Below are positions 26,321 to 38,676 of a DNA stretch of 64,000 nt, one piece after another. The first letter of the stretch is position 1. Each line of letters opens with the position of its first letter. The stretch is from assembly GCA_963691815.1 (NCBI GenBank), contig OY829654.1, positions 9,882,298 to 9,946,297 on the forward strand, in the 5' to 3' direction. This stretch comes from Echiichthys vipera (Eukaryota; Chordata; Actinopteri; Perciformes; Trachinidae). The position numbers were made by a program, and so were the translations under genes. Under the pieces are notes generated by a model, which saw nothing but the letters and a program-made list of their open reading frames with translations, had not been told where the DNA came from and ran no database searches.

Positions 26321-29300
26321 ATACCGATCTCAGACATCAAATAGTTAGTAAGATATCTGCATTTGTAAATGTATCATTCTATTCTATTCTATTCTGAGAA
26401 ACTGTCCTGGTGTTTGCTGCATAAACAGTAAAATGGACAAAGCACTTAGTGTTGCATGTAGCCTATTTGGGGTATTTTTGCTGTGACATACCCATTATTT
26501 ATTCAAGACAGGCTGGTGTGGATGTTAATTTCCACCGCTAAATTAACACTAAACTATGTAGAGAAAAAAAGCAAAGAAATCAAGAAGCTGTCAACTGTAC
26601 ATATGGTCCATATATAATAAAGGCCTTTTAACAACTTATAGTACATTTACATTAACATTAGATTAGAGAGGGCCGCTTTGTTCCAGCTTTTATCTATCTC
26701 GGATAAGGATAACTGTATTTCTTTGAATAACAGGCAAACTATGGTCATGTTTGAAACACTGCACTGTGCTTTGTGCTGTCAAATAAACTGTGTATTTTAG
26801 ATGTGGCACCTGTTTTTCAGATGTTCAGAGATGGCCTTCTCTAATCTGTGAGTCCTTGTCTAACTTGAGAGGGGCCTTGTTTTCACACAAGAATGTTTCT
26901 TATGAGGCTCTCAAAGCACACAAAGGTGAACTCAACATAACTGTTGTTGAGTGCTGAGGTTTCTTTTGTACAGCATTAAATAAGCTTTCTCCTCACTGTA
27001 AACTGTTTTGTTCTTTCAGCTGCTATTTATCTTCACTAATAGTATTTCTGCTGCTGAATGTCTACTGTTCACTCCAGCGGGCATTTCCACAGATGTGAAG
27101 AAGAACTCTGAGCGTTCCAGCAAAGTATCATTTACTAATTAAAGATATGTCCACCATGGCATGAAAATCCACGTATACTGTTGGAAAACAACCGACAGGG
27201 GAATAGCGTGGATGGCAGATTTGGAATAGGTTTACAGGATATAGACAAGCTCTTTTTTTAATCAAATTGTCTGATTTGATTAGTGCATACACAACACATT
27301 ACCCACAGAAATTTGGCTTAGAAAATGTAAATCTATATTTTTTTTAACCAGGAGTTGATCAAAGCCAGAGAGGAACTCAGCTTCTTTCCATTTCCTGTGG
27401 ACTCCCCTGTATGGTGTAATATTTATTTTGGAGTGGAAACAGCAAACTTAATGACTGCATGTGCATTAGCCCAGAAAGGGATACACAGAAAACTACTATT
27501 TGGTTGTAAAACACTAAAGTGCAAGACAGGCTGATACCAGAGCCTGTTACAGGAGAGGATGTGCTGAGCTGAGCTGGCACACTGGAGCCAATTACATCCT
27601 AGATCTTGATGAGCGAGCTCACACACAAAAGGCCAAACAGGCAAAGGAGCTCTGTTCAACACTGAGACTAACAGGTCTGCAGCATTCATGTTGCCATCCC
27701 TGGCCATTTGTGTGCTCAACAGATGCAGCCTGTGCCCCTTCATAATTCACATCAACCTTTGTCAAACTGGTATGAAGATATATATATTTCTGCGTGCTGA
27801 TGTTTGGATTATCACTGATCCTGGATGCTAAGCAAACACTTGGGCCAAATTTAAGGGTATCTGTCATGCTAGCTTGCTCCAGCCCCACCCCTAGAGACGA
27901 GAGTGAGGGTCATGAGAGTGGAAAGGCTGACAAAAACAAATCTTTAATCAATAGCCGAGCCCTGGACGCAAAACCCTCTCTCTTCTGTCTCTGTCTCCGA
28001 GCGCTCTGGGAGTGACAGTTTTTCTTTTTAATCTGTGCCCATATTGTGGAGAAATTGCAAGCTAATGTTTTGGCTATAGATCATTCAACAAATCGCTGCT
28101 GGTGGTGCATATCCAAAGTAACCGTTTGAATGCAAACATTTTACACAGCGGTTCAGTGACTAATATGGCTTAGATGTGAAGAGCTGTGTTACAGTATCTG
28201 TCCTTTTGTAGCTATACCTGTAACATGAGGGAGGTGAATCATAGAAGAACAAGCGGTCCTGTGGATAAACATTTGGCTCTCCTCTATGTCCAGTAAGAAG
28301 TGCTGTGAAACTGAATTAGGCCTATGGCAATGTCTGTTATCATTAGGTTGGATGACAGCCATGCACTGGGCTGGACCAAAAATGCCCCTAAGAGTTTAGC
28401 TCCAAAATTAGCCCAGTCAGCCAAATGAGCTTAGCTCAGACATATTTGATCAACTGGGGTGAGAAACTTCAACACACCAGAAAAAAAACATATTCTGTAA
28501 TCTGCTGCACATAAACTGTAGCCAAGCAACAAGTTATCAGTGGTTGTGAATCATACTGTATGTAGATAACAAAAAATATTGTAAAAATGAAATAGCAAAC
28601 CTTTCAACATATGCAAAGCAGGGAGCCGTGCATCAAAATCCTACTCTCACTTTAACATCATGCATATTTCCTAATATAGTGACTATATTTTCACTGGAGG
28701 GAACCCATTTTATTTGCCAACACCAAGTCCTTTTTAAGATAAAATAAGCCTCATTGTTTCACCTGGTTATGAACCATTATCTTTTACACCACCTGCAACC
28801 AACAATGATGTTTGTTCCAAAAGCTTACTTCTGAAGAAGTGTGGGATATTTTTGATTACATAATGTGTATTATATGGACAGAATAACACTGAGAGGGATA
28901 CAAACAGTATAACACTTATTTAAATAACTTTACAGTACTTGCATCACTGGCAGGGGATTTGATAGAAATTGTTTCTACGGCATGCAATCACTGAAATGAA
29001 TGGATACGGCAAGAAATATGACAAGTATCTAAATTCATTATTCATGCAATCAACATCTGGTATGTGTGGGATGTGACATGCACTAAGTAAAATGACCAGA
29101 TCTATAGGAGGGAATGTGTCAGACTATGACAGAATGGACTTGAAGTTCAGACCAAAGGCAAAGGCACAGTGAAAGGTTAAGATGGTGAGAGCGGTTACAA
29201 GATGATGGCAGATGAATAAAAAAAATAAAAAGAATGATGTGGTCAAATGTGAAGCAAAAATGAACTCAGACAGCCAAGGTGCATTGGTCAACTAATGACA

Positions 29301-30346
29301 TGCTGTCAATTAAAAGCTATCAATCTGGTTGTGAGGCGTGAAAGAAGAAGGAGAAAAGTTAAAGGGAGGGCTTGAACCCGCAGGAGGCTATTGCGATGGC
29401 ATTTACAGTAATGGGATATTACCCCTGCAGCCTTCAGATTAGGACACTTGATTCAGTTAAGACCCAAAATTCATCACTAATCATTTTCAGCCAAACGTCA
29501 CGACTACCAGCCTAATTAAAAGTTTTAAAGCAAAGGTTAATCATTAAAACGATTACCCATCAATATGTAATTAACCGAATGTAGTATTAAACATATGACT
29601 TTTTTTTTTTAAACTATTATTTGCGCTGTGAATGATATTCTGTTTTGTCACAACTTTATTTTACATGACAGTCCAAACTCCGTCATTTTAAGATGCTTGA
29701 AATGTCAAAATTTGCACAGACCTTGCATTTTTATCATCCATTTTATACCGCATATGCAAGGAACACTAGTGGTACTTGGCCACCGGTGAAGAGAGCACTT
29801 GATTACACCGGAGTCTAAAGCCTACTACTTGTGGGAGATTCTGAGCTGAGCTTTACTACAACATGGGACAATTTGGTGTCAAATTTCCCTAGCAGTAATA
29901 AGAATGATCGGCCCATAGTCCAGGGGCAGATCTCCCCATACACCCACAGCCTGATGGCTCTTGATGGGTACACGGAGAGGACTTAAAATAGCCACGTAGT
30001 GTAGGATGAGGAAACCAATTATCTTTATCATTTGCCCTATAGCCTGTTCGATAACACTCTTACATACAGTATAATTACTAACCGAGCAACAAACCAAAAA
30101 AAGGCTTACTGAACTTTACTATAGCGTTTCTATGTTAGAACAAAACTGCGACAAAGACAACATTACATGGCTTCTAGCTATAGCATCTTGGATGAGTGTT
30201 TGTCCTGCAACACATACAACAGCTGTTGTAAAAGATGCAAAAGGTGTTTTTTTTTCTCCCAGTGGGAAAGATAAAAAAAGAGTCTGAATGCCAGTAAGAG
30301 ATATGAATTACACTAAATCTTGCTGGACACTATTCCCTATGTATTA

Positions 30347-31105
30347 GTAGTAGGACTAGGCGATATGGCTCAAACCACATAGGCATATAGGTCGTTTCAT
30401 ATCTTGATAACGATATATACTGTATCACAATATTGAATGTTTTAGGGTAATTCAATAAATAAACAGTCCATGTGAAATAACCACATAAGGCAAAGCCTAT
30501 TTTGGTATACTCTATTGTGTGAGTGAAATATTTGACAAATGAAAGTATTTTCTCATTTTATTAGGAACTTAAGTTGTAAAGTACAGAATAAGGTGCAAGG
30601 ATCAGAGCGTAAAGCGTCATCTAAATGTCGTAAATATTGCCATAAGGTAGATCAGGCACTGTTTTTTTTATCTGTGAGATAGAAACGATACAGAATAATA
30701 TACACAGTATACATTTTTATATTGTTTTTACGATCTGTATCTTCTTTCTACTTCGATCGCCTGCTTTCATATCGCCCTGAAGGACTTTATATCTCAAGTT
30801 ATCATGATATCTACTCATGTGAAATCATAGGTTTTGTTAGCAAATTGACGTACTCGCATTAAACGGTGTTGTAATGTAAAGTCTGATTATAAAGTGAGAT
30901 TATAGAACCAAAAACTTCGATTTTCAAGTGATATTCCCTAAAGTATCTCAGATAACCTTTTCTGAGAATTTTAACTTAATGCCATTGTCAATTTATACGG
31001 TGTTATTGTGTATCACAAACCCTCAGTATAATTTTTTCACAATATCAATTCCATTAAAAGATGATAAATTATCATATTAAATTATTGCTCAGCCCTAATT
31101 TGTAG
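30347..31105. mobile_element. probable non-autonomous DNA transposon with gggcgatatg-type ends
   Basis: The left end (ggactaggcgatatggc) and the reverse complement of the right end (attagggctgagcaataatt) both resemble the TAGGGCTGGGCGATAT terminus of an old and very common fish element. The interior is AT-rich and keeps repeating cgatatat/atatcg motifs. No coding capacity is present. The exact ends and the superfamily are uncertain. Confidence 0.5.
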
Positions 31106-31438
31106 TATGGTCATTCAATATGCAACATGTTCAGGGTGGGAGAATTCATTGTTTACAATTACATCGCTTACATTCCCTCAATGGCCATACCCTGGATGCA
31201 CTATGGCTCCATGTAGTTATAATAATAATAATAGGATCGTGTAATATAGCATAATAAGGGGAGACTGTCAAAAAGTCAAACAGCTGAAAAAAAAAGCCTA
31301 GGCCTATTACTGGAAGTTCAACAAACATGCACACACGGTTAACTGCCTGCAACAAACTGAAAATGACTCTTTATGTGTTCTCGGCCCTCACCAAGCTCAC
31401 CCATCCATAAAAATCCCATCTCAAGGAGAGCAGAGGTG

Positions 31439-31441
<3 letters not shown>

Positions 31442-31481
<40 letters not shown>
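31442..31481. repeat. (CT)n microsatellite
   Basis: About 20 pure CT units followed by a short CCCCCTCTCTC extension. The tract lies in camta1 intron 1. Confidence 0.97.
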
Positions 31482-31485
<4 letters not shown>

Positions 31486-34400
31486 CCTCTCTCTTGCTCT
31501 TGTTCCCTTTCACTTTCTCCCTCTTGCTTACACATGCCCACAAACAAAGCCCTTCTTTCTGTATCATAACTACTCCCATAATTACTCAGACGATTACTCA
31601 GATCAATGGTTTACCTGCCTGTTTGAGCCGCTGTATTCTGCTACAGAGTGTCCTGGTGAGGCAGAAAACCCTTAGGCTGAACGCATTAAACAGGGCGTCT
31701 GACATGGGTACAGGGCACTGTAATACCACGCAATAACGTGAGGGAAAATAGTAAGACCGGCAAAACGTATTGCCAGTCACAGCTGTCACACATGAGGGGG
31801 TAACGCAAAAGTCTATTAACAATGTCTCTGTTACAGTCTGCATCCCTGTTTCATAGATCTGCACAAGCAGTCCCCTGCCATTAAATCTCTCACAGGATTC
31901 TCTTTTTAAAAAACCCAAAAAGATTTGGTGCAGAAGAGCTCTCCTAGAGACAGATATCGAGTGAGGAGTCTAACAAGGGTTTGGGGGTGATTTCAGACTC
32001 TCAATTTAGAAATGACAATACATGAGCACACTTAATTACCCAGTCTCTAGTCTAGATCGAGTCTTCCAGCAGCGACGAGACTGGTGTATTTATTAACAAT
32101 GATGGGGCTCCTTTCTGCTGAGAAACAATCTGCTTTACAAAGGACAGTTTTTTCAATGGGTAAAGACAAAGAGGCTAAAATTCCGACACATTTTCTAAAG
32201 AGAAATGAAGGGGAAATCACCCACAAATAAAAGCAAGACTTTGGCCTATATTTTTGACTGATTTTTGTTGTGACAGAAAATAGCACTTGTACACAGTCGT
32301 GTAAGTGCACTGAAGCAATTCCCACAGAAGCTGGTTTTTACAAGTCATAAAACCCTCAGCTGTGATGTTGTGTTGTCTTTGTTCTTTGCCCCTAGTCCAC
32401 AGTTCTCATAGAGCACAACTGTAATGAGAGGGAAGCAAAGGCAAAGACTAATCCATTTGAAGGAAAAAAACATCATAGGCTACAGCAATGCATAAATATT
32501 TTGTCATACACTAATTAATTTGGCAAGATTTTAAAGTCGCTCTGTTAACTTGGGTATATTTTTCACCCCATCAACAGAAGGTTTAAGAGAAACAGAAAAG
32601 GCAAGTACAGGGCCATAATTGATGGCTCAAAGTGTAAGCTTTCTCTCTGAGGGTCTGCTCAGGTCCTGATCCCCTGGCCTCAACCTGAAACAATCACTCT
32701 TAGTTAACGACAACACTTCAGCTATTGACAGCGTGATCCCGTAAAGCAGACACTTCAATCAACAGAGCAGCCGGAGGAGATGTTGTGTTGGAGGAGAATA
32801 GAAGAAGGAGGGGGCATGGGGACGGATGAAATCAAGAAGTAAATAAATGAATCAATGAATGAATAATAGATTGGCCAGCTAGTGGCCTCTTGGAGCAGCA
32901 ATGCAGTATTAATAACTGACTCTTACTGTTTGTCTCTGTGTCATCACTGATACTCTTAGGTGGACCATGGCCAGCATAACACACTGCTGATCTGTACATT
33001 CGATCCGGATTACGAACTTTCTTCAGTCCTTCAGGAGGCAAAGAGAAAAGTAGAGAAAATCGAGGAAAAGAAGCATTCTCCCAGCCTGTGATAACTAAGC
33101 AAACTCCCCATGCAAGCAATATCAACAGAAGCTAGACAGTATATTGAAATACATTTAAAACACACAAGAGCTGAATATAATATTGATAATAATACTGGTA
33201 CAAAATCACAGTGAATTTCCCTATTGTCATTTAAAACAGTGAAGTGCGTGAATATTTTTGTAATCATAAGAAAAACAGCCGGTGCGAAGGATTGCTGTAG
33301 TTCTGGCCTGGTTTGAAAGGGGTCAATAACACTTTGTATTGTATCAGTAGTGAACTGGATGAATCAATGCAATCAATCAGTGAAGACCGCGCAAAGCAGT
33401 CAGTAAAGGTCTATTACAGGCAGGCATTACGAATGATACATCTCAGCAACCGCAGACCGGACCTGGGTCCCATCCATCCTCGCCTCACTGATTCAATTAA
33501 ACTGGAGAAAAAATCTAGCACCTGATTCAACACAAAGCTGTAAGAGCGAGCCGTCCGACATCACGAGGAGGTTAAATTCATCCTGCTTTACAAAACAGTG
33601 GAGAAATATTTATACCATTGCTGCACAAGCACTTTTGTAAGTTAATGGCTGACTTGGTGCTTACTTGATGTTTTGCTGCTGCTTTACCCTGAACTTTGAG
33701 TGAAATGATAACATCATGAAACTTTATAAGCCGCACCAGATTGAAAATAAAAGATAAATATTACTTCCAGCCGCACAGCTGAGGTTACAGGCCTATTTCT
33801 CTATTTTAGAAAAACTAACCATAGCTGAATATTTCTGTTGTCATAAGAGTTCAAACTGGATCCCCCTTCAATTTGTGTCAGTAAACTTTCCCATCGTTGG
33901 CTTTGCATTTATCTCATTTTAAATGAATGTAAACATGCTACACTGTTGTGCTACGTTTACCAAAAAATGGCATTATCTGGATTAATAAATTCAAGACTTA
34001 ACTTTAACCATAAAATGTTTGTAGCTTAGCTTGTGTTTATAAAAGTTTCCTTCCTCAAATTTAGCTTTAGAACAGCTGTATTTTATTACTCTGATTGTTC
34101 TACCCTGGTAGGTTCATAAAACCATTGGCTCCAGAGCAGTCTCAGTGTAAGATGTATCAAGCTTGACTTTTCAGTGCCCTCGTGGCCTTGTACTTAAAGT
34201 AAAGGACCCACGGTGCTTTTTAGAAGTGTGAAGAGGAGAAAAAAAATACCCCCAAGGGCCCTGACAATCAGTTAGGCTGGAGAGAAATACCCCAGGATGT
34301 AAACATTACATTACTGAGTGAGACTGGGTCATGGCCCCTGGGTTTAACACAAGATGTAACCCTCAGTTGTTATGGGCCATCATAAGGCCTGCCAAACAAC

Positions 34401-34675
34401 TAAGAGAGATCAGCACTGCCCGCATACCACAAGGACAAAAGGTTAAGGAAACCCTGTTCAGCTCTCTCAGTGGCTACCTGGCATCCAGGGACATGTCATG
34501 TACAAACTGAAACAGTGATGCACATTCAAAAAGCATGTTCTACTTTAATGAACAGCCAAAACTAAGAAAACCTGGATGTAGGAATAACGATTCAGCATGA
34601 CAGCTCTATGTAAAAGCTTTAAGGGCCAGGTTTGCATGAGACGACATCACAATTATGTGAAGGTATGAAGCCTTC

Positions 34676-34676
34676 G

Positions 34677-34707
<31 letters not shown>

Positions 34708-34730
34708 TCTCTCCCTCTCTGTCTCTCCCC
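34676..34730. repeat. interrupted (CT)n microsatellite
   Basis: CT units are interrupted by CC and GT dinucleotides, then pass into a CTCCTCCTCCTCC run up to about 34748. The longest open frame in the intron (minus strand, 34606-35148) crosses this tract and owes much of its length to it. Confidence 0.95.
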
Positions 34731-35025
34731 TTGCTCCTCCTCCTCCTTTTTTCCACTGACCGGTCTCACAGGAACACTGAAAATAACTTAACCTGCTCAG
34801 CAATGGGACTTTCAAATCAGGGTTTCCAGTGAGAGCTCCCTGTGTTGGGAAGGCATCAGGATTAACAACCTGAGCCTGTTTGTTAAGTTCAGCTATGTAG
34901 ATGAATACATTAAGACTAATACACCACAGTGAAGTCATTACTATCATAAAACCAGATGTCTTTATGTTTTTGTCATAGCTACAGACAGATCCCTCATAGA
35001 GTAAGTGTGCTTTTGTAGCTCCATA

Positions 35026-35039
35026 CCACCCCCTGGTGG
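35026..35039 (-). promoter_or_regulatory. candidate CTCF-binding motif
   Basis: On the minus strand the 14 bases read CCACCAGGGGGTGG, which differs from the CTCF core consensus CCASYAGRKGGCRS at one position (T for C). It lies inside camta1 intron 1, about 1.8 kb inside the gene from its start codon. A single motif match without binding data is weak evidence. Confidence 0.4.
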
Positions 35040-36699
35040 GACTCTGATTAGTGGTTGGCACACTGACATCCAAACAACTGAGCTCCCAGTCTTTAAACGT
35101 TTCCCTAGATATGGACAGAGGCAATTGGTTTACTCTCATTTGAAACATTGAAGTAATTCTACATCAAAAAGGATTCATGTCTGAGGTTATTGACGAATCT
35201 GACGGAGGACTATTCAATTTCCGAGCCGGCAACAATTACAGTACTTTATGAACCGCTCAGAAACAGCTGCACCTAATGAATCTTTTTTTTCTCCCTTTCA
35301 AATTATGCAGCCAATTTTAAAGTCTAGGATGAGTTTTTTTTTTTTTTGCTCCACTCTAAGGTTCAATATAAATAAACAAATATGAAAAAATACAACTAAT
35401 TTAGGAATAATAGCAAGAACATGCTGGATTATCATTAAACTCAATTCTGCTCATCAAAGCAACTAAAGTTAAAGTATGAGGCAACTGAGACCACAACAAA
35501 AAAAAATAAACAGGAAACTGTAATTAAACATGCACATAGGGTTAACAAGCAAACTATTTTACATGAGATTCTATAAAATACATCTTTTAGTTGCTTTATG
35601 TTTTCCTCATCTAAGAATGTCAGCTCTTGTAAACGTAACTCATTCCAGTCTGGTCCAAATACTCTTTTAACGGTAGAAACTCACAACTGGGTAAAAAAAC
35701 AAAAAAAAACTAGTCCCTTTAGCATTGATGTAATACATCTTATCTATATTTTAAGATGTGCCTTGCATAATTACTCACCCAAAAAGTCCATGGGCCTCTC
35801 TGAATGAGAACAGATCTCTTATGCATATGTTTTGCAGTAAAATATCCCACTAAACAGGAAATAAGTAGGTCTAGTGCATTTAATTTTAAGTCAGTGAGCC
35901 GTGTGCGCTAAGCTGAGGGGGGAAAGTCATCATTTTGTCCTATGTGTAAAGTAGTGCAATGAGCAGGCTGCTGGAAACCCTACTCTCCATCCTCCCTGTT
36001 TCCGCTGCTGTGTGATGGCATTTCATTTCAAGTGCGATAGGGCATCGCAAGCGGAGCGGGCATTACAGCGTTTTGAAGCCCGTGTCACAAGCCAAATATA
36101 GGCCAAGTAGTGGGCTATAATTGGCATCTGGAAAACATAATATCCGCTCGTTTAAAAAAAGGAACAAAAAAAAAAAACACACATCACTTCTGACTCGCAA
36201 ACACTATTCGCTGAATGCCAAAACAGGAGATCCTCGCTCTCCAAGCGGGAACTGAACGACCCTCTCCCAAGACGGGGACGTAAATTTTAAAAAAACTAGA
36301 CTAATACATTTTTAAAACAGATGTCCAAATCGTCACAACGCCTTCAAAAGACTCGGCTGCAGAGGAGCGCCTTTTGTGTTGACGGACAAACTAACACAAC
36401 CCGAGCCGCTTTTTGAAAGCTGGGTAATAAGGGAAGAAGTTAGTCGATGCCAATGACATGTTGTCATTAACTTAGCCTTGTTGTTAACAACTTGAATTGC
36501 GCGTCGTTTGACACGAACCCTTAGCGAGATAAAGGGTAAACGCGTTACTTTGACCACGCTGACTGTTTGTCCCCGTGGCGTGCTTTAAATGTGGGCTACG
36601 GTGGGAATAGTAGCTGGCTAGAATGCAAGCTAATATTAGCCTGGCTAGGTGATGTCTCCACGTTTTAGCTGCCTATTCGGAGGAAAAACCAGCGGAGTC

Positions 36700-37030
36700 C
36701 GTTTTCTACCGAACATTTCTCCACTTGTCCTCGCGCGCGTGTCGTCTCCACACAGAGTTACAACTGTTCTGAAATAACACCGCGGTCATACTAGTAAATT
36801 AATCCCATTATATTTCTCTTACCTTCCGGCTTGTTTTCGGCAGCCATTTCCCCTTCACGCGCAACATCCTCCTCCTCCTCACGACCGTGGGTACCACGCG
36901 CGTGCACGGCGAGGACAGCACGAGGAGGGACCGGAGGAGCAAGCGGCGAGTCGGTCCGACCGAGGCGAACTTACCATTGGCTGTGAGGCGGTGACTGACA
37001 AGAGAGGCTCCGGGATGAAAAAAACACCGC
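36700..37030 (-). promoter_or_regulatory. camta1: camta1 CpG-rich promoter and 5' UTR
   Basis: The segment is much richer in CpG than its surroundings (for example CGCGCGCG near 36732, CACGCGCGTGCACGGCG near 36895, and a series of CG dinucleotides to about 36970). It brackets the camta1 start codon. On the minus strand an inverted CCAAT box (ATTGG on plus at 36976-36980) lies about 130 bases upstream of the ATG. No TATA box is obvious. Transcription start not determined. Confidence 0.65.
36823..36847 (-). CDS. camta1: camta1 first coding exon in this transcript form
   Basis: The minus-strand ATG at 36847-36845 opens MAAENKPE plus one G, followed by a canonical donor GTAAGAG. The leftover G joins AT of the exon at 22251 to make Asp, giving an N-terminus that runs straight into Glu-His-Gly-His and the CG-1 start. 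Supporting points are the exact phase fit, the CpG-rich setting and the strand. This short leader differs from the longer human leader I remember (starting MWRAEGKW), so it is probably one of several alternative first exons. It remains possible that an unrecognised small exon intervenes within intron 1. Confidence 0.75.
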
Positions 37031-38676
37031 TCCCCTCACCTTGACACCAGCAGCCGTGTTTTTCTTTTTTTTTATTACAGTGAATTTAAAACAGCTCAGA
37101 GGCGCTGCAGGTCTTGCATGACGCTTTTGTTAAAAGATGGTGACGCGTTATTATGTTAAAAAGAAAGTAGTTAATGCTCAGTAGGCGAGGCTACATATAG
37201 TTCAATTTAAATGAGATTGTGAATATGAAATGTTTTTTGTGCCGTCCCACTTAAGTTGTCTCTCACTGAATTAACAATGTAAAACTATCTCAGTGCGTTT
37301 ATATTAGGCTAAATTACTGTTTAATTGCCTTCATCAAGTTTTTTTTATTATCATTATTACTTTTTTTTATATCTTCAGAGATAAGTCTGTTGATCTTCAC
37401 TTATAATTGAGGTCTTACCTTTTCATACAACTGATAACAGGAAAAGCCTGTGCAGAAACAACAATGTCATTTTCTTTTTAAGGTTAATTCCCAGGGAGTC
37501 GTGGGTTTATGTAGCCTGATAAAAACAAACAATAAAACAGTGCAGACATATCTAACAGGAGTAATAGTCTGCGCAGTCCATCAATCAAGGGAAGTCAAGT
37601 CCGTTTACATTTGAAAGCTTGTGGACAAGTTTGTTCGCACGTCGAACTGATTTCAGAAAGTGGCACCATGATGCTGAAGGCTGCAGGGATCACTGGGAGA
37701 TGTGGGTTCAACTCTCAGGGGCTGCTGCTGGAGTCTATTCAAACACATCTGCCATGTACTTGGTAGTCAATGTGACGCACAGATTTGAAGACCAACTGCC
37801 AACACAGTTACTTTAGTCCTGCTCACGATGCTGTCAAGGTTTTCAACTTCCAGCATTATGGCGGAGTTACATAGGCTCTACAATAGTACGACTATACAGG
37901 CAATCTAATTACAGATCATCGTGCTTAATAGACTGTGCTTCTGGCACTGGCTTCAACTACATCACTTAAGGACAGGCTTCATCCTGCATTAACAGGCTCT
38001 GTTGCCATCAGTGCTGAAATGCAGTTGAGGTGCAGGGTGGTGCTGAAAGGACAGCTCCTCTGTGCTGTCTGCTGTTGCTGTGTCTTTTACACACTGCCTG
38101 CTTTTACACCGTGCTTAATACAGTCAACGACATGTTGTTATTACAGAGAAAGTAATAATGAACTAATGAAACACTTAATGCAGTGGAGGGATTTTCTCAA
38201 CCTTTGCCTGAATTGTCCCCAAGTGGATAGGATGCAGATAATACCCTTTAGGAGTTAGGGCATATTATGTAACTTTCAACAGTGTTATTAGTTTTTATTT
38301 TGCATGGGAAATTTAACACTATATTCAAATGCACGTTTTTTTCATAAATGGGAAAGTAGGTGACCTAGCTTCACTGTCATTTGCAATATTCGTTATAATA
38401 ATTAATTAATACAACGTTTAAGGAATTTAAATAAAAAACAGTAATTTCCTTATGTATGAAAATATCTTGCCTTTATTTTGGAAACAGGTCGCCCTCATAA
38501 CATCTTATATAACAATGTATAACTGTACACTTTACACTTGAAAAATGAAAAGCATTTGAGCTATGAATAGTTATGAATGTGTTGTGATTCATCCCCAGCA
38601 GAAGGGGGCGACAGAGTGCGCACAGAAGCCTCTGGTTGACGTAAATGACAGGAAGAAGAGATGACCGGGTGTAAAC
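36848..38676. other. divergent intergenic interval between camta1 and dnajc11
   Basis: About 1.8 kb separates the two start codons, with transcription leaving in both directions. The left 180 bases are CpG-rich camta1 5' UTR and promoter. The rest is AT-rich with T homopolymers (for example near 37067). A plus-strand frame at 37619-37816 has no recognised family. Immediately upstream of dnajc11 is a G-rich stretch, agcagaagggggcgacagag at about 38598-38617. Confidence 0.7.
38598..38617 (+). promoter_or_regulatory. G-rich promoter-proximal element of dnajc11 (CTCF-like, imperfect)
   Basis: The sequence agcagaagggggcgacagag ends about 60 bases upstream of the dnajc11 start codon. It resembles the CTCF core with about three mismatches and also fits GC-box type factors. 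Position near the start of a housekeeping-type gene is the main reason to list it. Confidence 0.3.

Larger units (their letters stand above)
22252..36822 (-). other. camta1: camta1 intron 1 (14.6 kb)
   Basis: The interval between the two camta1 exons has good splice sites at both ends (donor GTAAGAG after 36823, acceptor TTCTAG before 22251). I saw no further coding exon. It contains a decayed Tc1-type transposase near 26.0-26.3 kb, a short inverted-repeat element near 30.35-31.1 kb, CT microsatellites near 31.45 and 34.7 kb, a CTCF-like motif at 35.03 kb and several A/T homopolymers. Large 5' introns are characteristic of CAMTA1 orthologues and often hold enhancers, but conservation cannot be judged from one sequence. 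Confidence 0.75.

Noticed and set aside
34606..35148. 180-residue minus-strand open frame
   Set aside because: It is the longest intronic frame but crosses a CT microsatellite (Arg/Glu repeats), has no family resemblance and lies within camta1 intron 1.
37619..37816. Plus-strand 65-residue frame between camta1 and dnajc11
   Set aside because: No recognised family, no promoter or splice context, and of a length expected by chance.
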